Source: Odoribacter splanchnicus DSM 20712 (GTDB lineage Bacteria > Bacteroidota > Bacteroidia > Bacteroidales > Marinifilaceae). From it: a stretch of DNA of 64,000 nt. The position numbers were made by a program, and so were the translations under genes. The notes under the pieces are model-generated. The model saw only the letters and a list, made by a program, of their open reading frames with translations. It ran no database searches and was not told the DNA's origin. How positions within the stretch are numbered: position 1 is the stretch's first letter; the number at the start of each line of letters is the position of its first letter. The stretch lies in the NCBI RefSeq assembly GCF_000190535.1, contig NC_015160.1:2914001-2978000 (forward strand), written 5' to 3'. This document shows, piece by piece, positions 53,368 through 61,273 of this stretch.

Positions 53368-54099
53368 TTATATCTTTCTTTCAACCCTTCCCTTATCCGG
53401 TGCGGAAGTGTCCCCTTTGCGGGCTGCTACCGCTAAAAGGATTCCCAATACCACTCCCAACAAGGCAGCACACAATACCCGCATATTGCCGGGCAACAGA
53501 AAAGTGATGGTATGAGCCGGGAACCAGAAGAAAGGGATGGTTTTCTTAAAGACAAATCCCCACAACACCTTCCAATTCAAACTGCTCATGATCCCTCCCA
53601 TATCCAGTGGTGTGAAGAAACCACGGAGTGTACCGCCGTGCATCAGAATATGGGTATCCGTAATTTTATGCAGCGTCATAAATACCGGAGCGAAAATGGT
53701 ATTCATACTCACCGACACGGCAAAAGCCACCCCTACTTTAGCCCAGCACAATCCCGGTGCATGAAAAACCGCCGGAGCCTCCTGCATGCCAAGGTATTGC
53801 AAAAATGCCGGAGTACCATTCGAAAAAATAACCATCGCCATATTAATGCCCATCCCCAATATCCCCCATACAAACATCCGGGGCAAAACCCCGAATCCTT
53901 TCCGGCAATACACGCCGGCACTAATCCGCAAGCCGATCATCTCTCCCAAAGTCGACAAGACGGCAAATTTCAGGAAACTCATGATCATGCCATGAGCCGC
54001 ATTAAAAGCATGATACCATTCGTAAACAGGCCGGCAGATAAAAAAGGGTAGCAGCAAAACCGCTACCCCCAGTATAAAAATAAAGTCTTGTTTTTTCAT
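53368..54099 (-). CDS. Integral membrane protein, possibly Mpv17/PMP22-like
   Basis: This 243-residue protein has about five hydrophobic helices and a hydrophilic C-terminus (SAPDKGRVERKI). The segment SLNWKVLWGFVFKKTIPFFW, followed by FPAHTITFLLP, recalls the C-terminal block of Mpv17/PMP22 proteins (W..W...NF.F.P...R), but this is only a resemblance. It overlaps the upstream acyl-CoA synthetase gene by 4 bp, so the two are translated together. A link to that enzyme's substrate or to small-metabolite leakage is speculation. Confidence 0.55.
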   Translation of the reverse strand: MKKQDFIFILGVAVLLLPFFICRPVYEWYHAFNAAHGMIMSFLKFAVLSTLGEMIGLRISAGVYCRKGFGVLPRMFVWGILGMGINMAMVIFSNGTPAFLQYLGMQEAPAVFHAPGLCWAKVGVAFAVSVSMNTIFAPVFMTLHKITDTHILMHGGTLRGFFTPLDMGGIMSSLNWKVLWGFVFKKTIPFFWFPAHTITFLLPGNMRVLCAALLGVVLGILLAVAARKGDTSAPDKGRVERKI

Positions 54100-56153
54100 T
54101 TTTCAATCCGGATACGGGCATCCACCGCCACCACATTTTCTTTATTACCGAGTAATGGATTCAGGTCCATCTCAAAAATTTCAGGAGCCACTTTCACTAA
54201 CATGGACACCCTCGACACGGCTTCGGCGAATTTTTGTTCGTTCACCGGTTCTTGTCCCCGTACTCCCTGAATGATTTTATACGATTTCAAGCTACGGATC
54301 ATATCCAAAGCTTCCGGTTGGGCAATCGGAGCCAAGCCTGCTTTCACATCTTTCAAAACCTCGATAAAGATACCTCCTAATCCGCACAACACCATATGTC
54401 CGAATTTATCTTCCCGTTTAGCCCCGATAAACACTTCGGTCCCGGACAACTGCTGAGCCAGCATGACGGCATGCGTATCTTTGATCTGCATCATCCGACG
54501 GAATTCGCTGCGTACCGTCGCTTCGTCCCTTACGTTGAGGGTTACCCCACCGACATCGGATTTATGGACAGGTCCTACTACTTTCATCACTAACGGGAAA
54601 CCGATCTGACGGGCCAGACCGACAATTTCTTCCTCTTTATCGGCCACACCTTCTTTCGCCCGGGCAATACCGGCAGCATCCAGCAATTCATGGATCTGTT
54701 CAGGTGACAGATAGCCGTTTTCAGCCTGATCGACGACTGCCCGGATCCGTTTCCGGTCTACTTCCGGCAATGCGGGCTCGGCAGGTTGCGGAGCAGGGGT
54801 ACGGTATATTTTACACAAAGCATTACCAAAATTCACTTCATAAGGGAAGTAAACGCCACCTTTCCGTACAAACTCGTCGATTTCCTCTTTCACCACCATC
54901 GAAGAGGGGAATATGGGATAAATCGGTTTCGGGGAAGTAGCTATTTTTTCACGCAATACTTCATATACATCGAAAACGGGGAAAAGCCCGGGACTACCGA
55001 AGATCACTGCAATACCGTCGATATTATCGAAATCGCGATTACAGGCATCCAGGATAATTCCCAATTGTTCAGCTGTTCCCGTCGCTAAAAAGTCAATGGG
55101 ATTACCTACAGAAGATCCGTTAAACAACTGTGCCAGCAATGCTTCAGCCTTCGGCCCTTCCAAATGAGGAATTTCCATTCCTCCATCCGACAAGGCATCT
55201 GTCAGCATTACGGCCGGTCCTCCGGCATGGGTTACGATAGCCATATTCTTTCCCCTCAATTCGGGATAGTTAAAAATAGCTGCCACCGTGGCCAGTTCAT
55301 CCCGCCCGTTACACCGTACGATACCGGCTTTCCGGAATAAAGCTTCCACGGCAACATCCGAGCTGGCCAAAGCTCCGGTATGCGACGAAGCGGCACGGCT
55401 TCCGGCAGCGGAACCGCCTGATTTGATCGCAGCGATACGACAACCTTTCCGGATCAGTGAGGAAGCATGCTTCAATAATTTTTCCGGTTTATCGATACTC
55501 TCTACATACATCAATTTAATCCGTGAACTTGTCTCGGGATCGAAAGATTCGTCCCAATATTCCAGGACCTCTTCCACGCCTAACTGGGCAGAATTACCGA
55601 CTGAAAATACACTCGAAAATTTTACACCTTTCTGCATACCGGCATCCATAATGAAAAGTGCCGTTGCTCCCGAGCCCGATACGAAATCTACTCCTTTCGG
55701 ATCCAATTTCGGTATAGGGGTCGTGAATACCCCATTGTAGTTCGTTGTCAATACGCCGATACAATTCGGGCCGATCAAAGCTCCCCCGACAGAATCGATC
55801 GTTTCTACAATTTGTTTTTCCAATGCTTTCCCTTCTGCATTCTCTTCACTAAATCCGGCAGACAGAATGATAAATGCCCGGGTATTTTTTTGTTTCGCCA
55901 GCATCTCTACCGTCGACGGACAGAATTTGGCAGCGATGGCCAGGATAGCGCAATCCACTTCCGGCAAATCTTTCACGTCCCGGTAGGATTTGATACCTTG
56001 TACTTCATCCATTTTCGGATTCACCACATATAAACTCCCTTTAAAATGTCCATCGATCAAATTCTTCAATACCTTACCACCCGGTTTCTGAATATCGTCC
56101 GATCCTCCAACCACCACAATGCTGGAAGGATTTAGCAATTGTTTATTAATCAT
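54096..56153 (-). CDS. Acetate-CoA ligase (ADP-forming), fused alpha-beta form
   Basis: This 685-residue enzyme interconverts acyl-CoA, ADP and Pi with acid, CoA and ATP, giving substrate-level ATP from fermentation. The alpha part has the CoA-binding Rossmann fold (SIVVVGGSDDIQKPGGKVLK), GPNCIGVLTT and the phospho-His region SRAASSHTGALASSD. The beta part is an ATP-grasp domain (GFPLVMKVVGPVHKSDVGGV and HMVLCGLGGIFIEVLKDV, then DLNPLLG). Both parts are fused as in other Bacteroidetes. It overlaps the membrane protein gene by 4 bp, and fbp ends 44 bp upstream of its start on the same strand. Confidence 0.92.
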   Translation of the reverse strand: MINKQLLNPSSIVVVGGSDDIQKPGGKVLKNLIDGHFKGSLYVVNPKMDEVQGIKSYRDVKDLPEVDCAILAIAAKFCPSTVEMLAKQKNTRAFIILSAGFSEENAEGKALEKQIVETIDSVGGALIGPNCIGVLTTNYNGVFTTPIPKLDPKGVDFVSGSGATALFIMDAGMQKGVKFSSVFSVGNSAQLGVEEVLEYWDESFDPETSSRIKLMYVESIDKPEKLLKHASSLIRKGCRIAAIKSGGSAAGSRAASSHTGALASSDVAVEALFRKAGIVRCNGRDELATVAAIFNYPELRGKNMAIVTHAGGPAVMLTDALSDGGMEIPHLEGPKAEALLAQLFNGSSVGNPIDFLATGTAEQLGIILDACNRDFDNIDGIAVIFGSPGLFPVFDVYEVLREKIATSPKPIYPIFPSSMVVKEEIDEFVRKGGVYFPYEVNFGNALCKIYRTPAPQPAEPALPEVDRKRIRAVVDQAENGYLSPEQIHELLDAAGIARAKEGVADKEEEIVGLARQIGFPLVMKVVGPVHKSDVGGVTLNVRDEATVRSEFRRMMQIKDTHAVMLAQQLSGTEVFIGAKREDKFGHMVLCGLGGIFIEVLKDVKAGLAPIAQPEALDMIRSLKSYKIIQGVRGQEPVNEQKFAEAVSRVSMLVKVAPEIFEMDLNPLLGNKENVVAVDARIRIEK

Positions 56154-56197
56154 ATCTTCCGAATTTTACTATAAAATTCACTATTCAATTTTATCAA

Positions 56198-57211
56198 TTA
56201 TATATTATTGAAAAACTTCAAAAATTCCCCTACTTTAGTGACCATATTTTTTGAGCCGGTATAAAAAGGTATCCGTTGGTGGATATTTTCAGGGGTCATG
56301 TCCAATATCCGGTTTCCGCCATCCGTAGCCAATCCTCCGGCTTGCTCGGCAATAAACGCAATCGGATTACATTCGTACAACAGACGCAGTTTTCCTGTCG
56401 GATGGCTATTGGTTTCGGGATAAATAAAAATACCTCCCTTCAATAAATTCCGGTGGAAATCGGCCACCAGAGAACCGATATAACGCGAAGTATAAGGACG
56501 CTTGGTTTTCTTATCGGTTTCCTGGCAATACTTTATATATTTTTTCACTCCCACCGGAAATTTCTCATAATTTCCTTCGTTTATAGAATAAATAAAACCA
56601 TTTTCCGGTGTTTTAATATTCGGATGTGAAAGACAGAACTCCCCGATAGAAGGGTCCAGCGTAAAACCGTTCACTCCGTTGCCGGCCGTATATACCAACA
56701 TCGTAGAAGAGCCATAAATAACGTAACCGGCAGCAACCTGGTCACAACCTTGCTGTAAAAAGTCATCGATATTCGCAACTTCGCCCAGCGGAGATTTGCG
56801 GCGGTAAACAGAAAAAATAGTACCGATAGAGACATTCACGTCGATATTCGAAGAGCCATCCAGCGGATCCATACAAAAGATATATTTCGCATCACGGCTC
56901 AATCCATCGTCAAAAACAATGATATCCTGATTTTCTTCTGAAGCAACACCGCAACATTCACCACTGGCTTTCAGTTCCGACAAAAAAGTCTCATTGGCAT
57001 AAATGTCCAGTTTTTGCTGGTCTTCACCTTGTACATTCTCGGAGCCGGCACGCCCCAGAATATCCACTAAACCAGCCTTATTCACCTCCCGGTTGACTTT
57101 TTTGGCTGCAATACCTACGTGATGTAACAAACAAGAAAAACCCCCTGTTGCCTGAGGTACTCCTGCCTGCTGTTCGATAATAAACTGATTTAAGGTTGTA
57201 ACTTTATTCAT
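56198..57211 (-). CDS. fbp: Fructose-1,6-bisphosphatase, class I
   Basis: This gluconeogenic enzyme hydrolyses fructose 1,6-bisphosphate. The 337-residue protein has the metal-binding block [20 protein letters not shown] ([10 protein letters not shown] at 115-124), with [11 protein letters not shown] before it. [40 protein letters not shown] and [20 protein letters not shown] follow. Length is normal. A very good promoter precedes it (57240-57271). The acyl-CoA synthetase and membrane protein follow in the same direction and may share the transcript. Confidence 0.97.
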   Translation of the reverse strand: MNKVTTLNQFIIEQQAGVPQATGGFSCLLHHVGIAAKKVNREVNKAGLVDILGRAGSENVQGEDQQKLDIYANETFLSELKASGECCGVASEENQDIIVFDDGLSRDAKYIFCMDPLDGSSNIDVNVSIGTIFSVYRRKSPLGEVANIDDFLQQGCDQVAAGYVIYGSSTMLVYTAGNGVNGFTLDPSIGEFCLSHPNIKTPENGFIYSINEGNYEKFPVGVKKYIKYCQETDKKTKRPYTSRYIGSLVADFHRNLLKGGIFIYPETNSHPTGKLRLLYECNPIAFIAEQAGGLATDGGNRILDMTPENIHQRIPFYTGSKNMVTKVGEFLKFFNNI

Positions 57212-57239
57212 TGATTCTGATTCTATTTGTTATTAGATG

Positions 57240-57271
57240 CAAATATAAAATGATAAATCGTAATACACAAA
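57240..57271 (-). promoter_or_regulatory. fbp promoter
   Basis: On the minus strand TTTG (57271-57268), a 20-bp spacer and TATATTTG (57247-57240) match the Bacteroidetes consensus. Transcription would start near 57233, giving a short leader before the ATG at 57211. Confidence 0.75.
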
Positions 57272-57422
57272 CGTTTTCATGAAATTAGTATTCCCTCAGA
57301 ATCACAGATTTTTTGAAAATCAAATAAGTTTTCATTCAATCCGAATTGATTCCACATTATTATTCAATTTTAATATCTAAATTAGCGCCATGAATTAATT
57401 ATCGTGTTTAAATTTAAACGCA

Positions 57423-58682
57423 ATGAACGTATATAAGTTTGGTGGCGCTTCCGTTAAAGATGCCGAAGGTGTAAAAAATTTATTTAAAATCATCAATACC
57501 CAGCGGGAAAATTTAATCATTGTCGTATCGGCGATGGGAAAAATGACCGATGCCCTGGAAGTTTTGTGTAATTCTTATTTCGGGAAAACCGGTAATATTG
57601 CAGAGGTTTTTCAGCGCATTCAAGATTTCCATCAGCAGATTATCCGGGATCTTTTCGGTTCTGCCGACAGTGAAGTAAATGCCCGGGTAGAAGCCCTGTA
57701 TCAGGAATTGGACACTATCCTAAAAAGTGATCCTTCCCTCTGTTACGATTATGAATACGACCGGATCATCTGTTTCGGTGAATTGCTCTCGACAACAATC
57801 ATTGCCGCCTATCTCGAGAAACAAGGGCGAAAAGCCAAGTTTACCGATATCCGTAAATGTCTGATTACCGACCAAAACTACCGGAATGCTTGTGTAGATA
57901 TCGAATTATCGGCTCAGTTGTGCCGGAAGACATTCAATTTTCAGGATACATTTATGTATATCACGCAGGGATTCATTGCCGGAACGACGACCAATCAAAC
58001 GACCACCCTGGGGCGTGAAGGTTCGGACTATACCGCAGCCCTTTTGGCCAATTTGCTGGATGCCGAAGATGTTACCATTTGGAAAGACGTGCCCGGTATT
58101 ATGAATGCCGATCCCAAAATATATGAAAATACAGAAATTATCAGTAAGCTATCCTATAAAGAAGCGATCGAACTATCGAACTGCGGAGCGAAAGTAATTC
58201 ATCCGAAAACCATCAAACCGTTGCAAAATAAAGGGATTCCGTTATTCGTAAGATCTTTCCTTTACCCGGAAAGTCATGGTTCGGTGATCCGGGAATTGGA
58301 CGAGAAATTGAAATTACCTCCGATTTATATCAATAAAGGAGATCAGTTATTACTGACTCTTTCCCCCCGGGATTTTTCTTTTATAGCAGAAGAAAAACTG
58401 AGCCGTATTTTCGCTACGTTAGCCAAATACAGACTCCGCCTTAACCTGATGCAAAATTCAGCAATCACATTCTCTTTTTGCATCGACTATAATGAAGCGA
58501 TTTTTGAAAGTTTCATCGATGAACTCCATGACGAATACGAAGTACTCTACAACAAAAATGTGCGCTTGCTGACGATTCGCCATTACAATGAAGACATCAT
58601 CCAACAGCTGACCAGCCATAAAAATGTGTTGGTAGAACAACGCAGCCGTTTAACAGCCCGTTTTGTCGTAGCCGACAATTAA
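57423..58682 (+). CDS. lysC: Aspartate kinase (monofunctional)
   Basis: Aspartokinase phosphorylates aspartate at the entry to Lys, Met, Thr and diaminopimelate synthesis. The 419-residue protein has the N-terminal MNVYKFGGASVKDAEGVKN and IIVVSAMGKMTDAL. FTDIRKCLITDQNYR, TTLGREGSDYTAALLANLL and DVPGIMNADPKI follow. A C-terminal part with ACT-like character (LINKGDQLLLTLSPRDFSFI-type region) completes it. No homoserine dehydrogenase domain is fused. It starts an operon-like run with the GT2 gene (13-bp gap) and the membrane glycosyltransferase. Confidence 0.93.
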   Translation: MNVYKFGGASVKDAEGVKNLFKIINTQRENLIIVVSAMGKMTDALEVLCNSYFGKTGNIAEVFQRIQDFHQQIIRDLFGSADSEVNARVEALYQELDTILKSDPSLCYDYEYDRIICFGELLSTTIIAAYLEKQGRKAKFTDIRKCLITDQNYRNACVDIELSAQLCRKTFNFQDTFMYITQGFIAGTTTNQTTTLGREGSDYTAALLANLLDAEDVTIWKDVPGIMNADPKIYENTEIISKLSYKEAIELSNCGAKVIHPKTIKPLQNKGIPLFVRSFLYPESHGSVIRELDEKLKLPPIYINKGDQLLLTLSPRDFSFIAEEKLSRIFATLAKYRLRLNLMQNSAITFSFCIDYNEAIFESFIDELHDEYEVLYNKNVRLLTIRHYNEDIIQQLTSHKNVLVEQRSRLTARFVVADN

Positions 58683-58695
58683 AACGATCCTGCCA

Positions 58696-59403
58696 ATGAA
58701 AAAACTATCTATCATCATACCTGCCTATAATGAGGAACGTTCGATTTCCCAAATTCTCGGAAAAATACACCAGACCCGATTGATTGGAGAAACAGAAAAA
58801 GAGATCCTCATTATCGACGACGGTTCAAAAGACAGTACAGCTGAAAAATGCCGGCAATTCATGCAGGCCCACCCCGATCTGGATATACATTATCACCTCC
58901 AGCCTTTCAATCAGGGGAAAGGAGCAGCGTTGAGAACAGGCATAGCATTAGCGACAGGAGATTGGATCATCATTCAGGATGCAGACCTGGAATATGACCC
59001 CGAAGATTATAATCCTTTATTACAGTGGGTGATCGAAAACAATGCCAAAGTAGTCTATGGTTCCCGTTTCCTGAAACCTTCGAACAAACATTCTTACCTG
59101 CGTTTTTATTTAGGCGGGAGATTAGTCACTTTTGTCACGAATCTCTTATACGGCCAACATCTGACAGACGAACCGACCTGTTATAAATTCTTCGATGCAC
59201 AATTTTTAAAATCCATTCCATTAAAATGCCAGGGCTTTGAATTTTGTCCGGAAGTAACGGCAAAAGTTTGTAAGAAAGGAATCAAAATCCACGAAATACC
59301 GATCAATTACTACCCGCGTAGCATCGCCGAAGGGAAAAAAATAAATTGGAAAGATGGCCTGGAAGCCATCTGGACTCTGTTAAAATATCGTTTTAAAAAC
59401 TAA
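58696..59403 (+). CDS. Family 2 glycosyltransferase, polyprenyl-phosphate sugar synthase type
   Basis: This 235-residue GT2 enzyme has the N-terminal SIIIPAYNEERSISQILGKI, IDDGSKDSTAEKC, GKGAALRTGIALATGDWIII and the DAD motif (IQDADLEYDPEDY). VYGSRFL and a C-terminal DEPTCYKFFD block follow. This is the dolichyl-phosphate-mannose-synthase-like class, which loads a sugar on undecaprenyl phosphate. It has no C-terminal membrane helices of its own. The next gene, 4 bp downstream, encodes a GT-C-like membrane protein that could use the lipid-linked sugar. Confidence 0.92.
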   Translation: MKKLSIIIPAYNEERSISQILGKIHQTRLIGETEKEILIIDDGSKDSTAEKCRQFMQAHPDLDIHYHLQPFNQGKGAALRTGIALATGDWIIIQDADLEYDPEDYNPLLQWVIENNAKVVYGSRFLKPSNKHSYLRFYLGGRLVTFVTNLLYGQHLTDEPTCYKFFDAQFLKSIPLKCQGFEFCPEVTAKVCKKGIKIHEIPINYYPRSIAEGKKINWKDGLEAIWTLLKYRFKN

Positions 59404-59407
59404 CAGG

Positions 59408-61147
59408 ATGGAGAAAAAAACAAATTATTCAATTCAGACGTTACTAGAGAGCCGTTCCTTTTTATATGTCTTATTACTCATCGTTACGATCTGTTTTGTG
59501 AGTACCTACACTAAGATTTACGATGTAAAACTGGATATGAACGGAGATAATATCCATTATTATGCTTTGGGAAAAGCGCTGGCAGAAGGCAAAGGATTTA
59601 CCAATACCATTTCTTTTTCCGAAACTCCACATACTCATTTCCCACCGGGATATCCGGTTTTTGTCGCCGGAGTGATGAAATTCTTTCCGGATAATATCAA
59701 TGCCGTAAAGATAGCAAACGGTATCTTGCTCTATGCCGCTATCTTGCTGCTTTTCTTTTTATTGAAAAAAATATCGGGAAGTATCATCGTTGCTTTCCTG
59801 ACTTGTGTATTTTGTTCTATTCATGCAGAGATATTGCGGTATGCCACGATCATGATGAGTGAAATGCTTTTCCTGTTTTGTAGCGTGGCAGCAATCTTCC
59901 TGATGCTAAGCATAAAACCGGAACAACTTTTTACCAAAAAAGGGGTACGGGATACGATCTTACTCGTTCTTCTTCTGTTCCTGGTCAACTATATCTATTT
60001 TGTCCGGACTATGGGCACTTCGCTCATTCTGGCAATTATCATTTATAGCGGTATACTCTTTCTCAAACCGTGTTATGCCCTGTACAAAAATAGAAAAGCC
60101 CTGGAAGAATCCCCGTCCCGGAAAACTTCTTTCCAACAGCTACTGAGATACGGATTATTGTTCGTATTACTCGCCGGTTCGTTCTGGGGTACGAAAACGG
60201 CCTGGGACATACGGAACAAAAACGTCGGCAAAACAAGCAACGATTACATCAGTGACTTTATGAAAAAACCGAATGGACAAACGATGGCCAATTGGGACGA
60301 CTGGAAAAACCGGATTACCGATAATTTCGGATCCTATCTGAACAAATGGCTGCCCAACGCCATTTTGAATACCCCCTATAATCTGAATGCCAAATCTTCC
60401 GGGGGAGAAATTTTCCGGGGGATGCTGATCGCATTTCTGATCATTTTCGGTCTCATCAAATTGCCCAAAGGCGGATTGCTCCTGTTTCTCTATTTGGGTG
60501 CAACCATGGCAGTCCTGCTCGTGTGGCCGGAACAATACGGCGGTCTTCGCTATTTCATCGCCGCTATTCCTTTTTTCATCTTCCTGTTTTTCTACGGTAT
60601 AAATGCGGTGATTCTTTATCCGGGTAAACGCCGGAGAAAAAATATTCCGGTATTCTTACCGGCTGCCTGCATGATTATCTTTGCCCTGATTTTCATGTTT
60701 CCTGCCTATTCCCAGGCTTTGGTCGAAAAAAAGCAGCTGGCGAAATACAAAACCTGGAGTCCTGAAATTGCCGGAAATGCTTTTGCAGAATTTACGGCTG
60801 CCATGCAATGGTGCGGGAAAAATCTTCCCGATAGCGCACGGGTGATTTGCCGGAAACCGGAAATATTCTTTATGTACTCGGGAGGGAAAAAATGCGGTAG
60901 TTTTTCCCAATACGGAAAACCGGAAGATATCCTGCAACAGCTGATCGGTCAAAAAGCCACCCATGTCATCATCGACCATTGGTTTCGGCATGCCTACTAT
61001 ACGTTGTATCCGCTGATCTCGACACATTATCCGGAAAAATTCAAATTCGTCGGTAAGTTTGAAAGCCGGGGAGCCCAACAGGAACCCCCGACCCTCATTT
61101 TCGAATTTCATCCCGACTGGACTAAGCCTGAGACAAATGCACAATAA
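59408..61147 (+). CDS. GT-C-type membrane glycosyltransferase (ArnT/PMT-like)
   Basis: This 579-residue protein has about ten to twelve membrane helices. An acidic DMNGD motif (about residues 43-47) follows the first helix, where GT-C enzymes have their catalytic Asp. HTHFPPGYPVFVAG, an ArnT/PMT-like loop, follows. The C-terminal third (from about 440) is periplasmic (WCGKNLPDSARVICRKPEIF). It probably transfers a sugar from a polyprenyl-phosphate donor made by the adjacent GT2 enzyme onto a lipid or protein acceptor. No acceptor gene is next to it. Confidence 0.78.
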   Translation: MEKKTNYSIQTLLESRSFLYVLLLIVTICFVSTYTKIYDVKLDMNGDNIHYYALGKALAEGKGFTNTISFSETPHTHFPPGYPVFVAGVMKFFPDNINAVKIANGILLYAAILLLFFLLKKISGSIIVAFLTCVFCSIHAEILRYATIMMSEMLFLFCSVAAIFLMLSIKPEQLFTKKGVRDTILLVLLLFLVNYIYFVRTMGTSLILAIIIYSGILFLKPCYALYKNRKALEESPSRKTSFQQLLRYGLLFVLLAGSFWGTKTAWDIRNKNVGKTSNDYISDFMKKPNGQTMANWDDWKNRITDNFGSYLNKWLPNAILNTPYNLNAKSSGGEIFRGMLIAFLIIFGLIKLPKGGLLLFLYLGATMAVLLVWPEQYGGLRYFIAAIPFFIFLFFYGINAVILYPGKRRRKNIPVFLPAACMIIFALIFMFPAYSQALVEKKQLAKYKTWSPEIAGNAFAEFTAAMQWCGKNLPDSARVICRKPEIFFMYSGGKKCGSFSQYGKPEDILQQLIGQKATHVIIDHWFRHAYYTLYPLISTHYPEKFKFVGKFESRGAQQEPPTLIFEFHPDWTKPETNAQ

Positions 61148-61196
61148 TTTTATCTGATTATAAAAGAGAACTGTATCAATTTCCATTCAAAAATGA

Positions 61197-61227
61197 TATA
61201 TTTGCACTTTGTTTTTATAAAAGTGCA
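61197..61227 (+). promoter_or_regulatory. ileS -7 box and leader hairpin
   Basis: TATATTTG at 61197-61204 is a perfect -7 box. It runs into the hairpin TGCACTTT (61203-61210) / AAAGTGCA (61220-61227), about 46 bp before the ileS ATG. The overlap of box and stem hints at DNA-level rather than RNA-level use, or at coincidence. Confidence 0.45.
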
Positions 61228-61273
61228 CAACAAGGTGTGTCATTTACTATTGCAAATATAAAAATCACCTATA

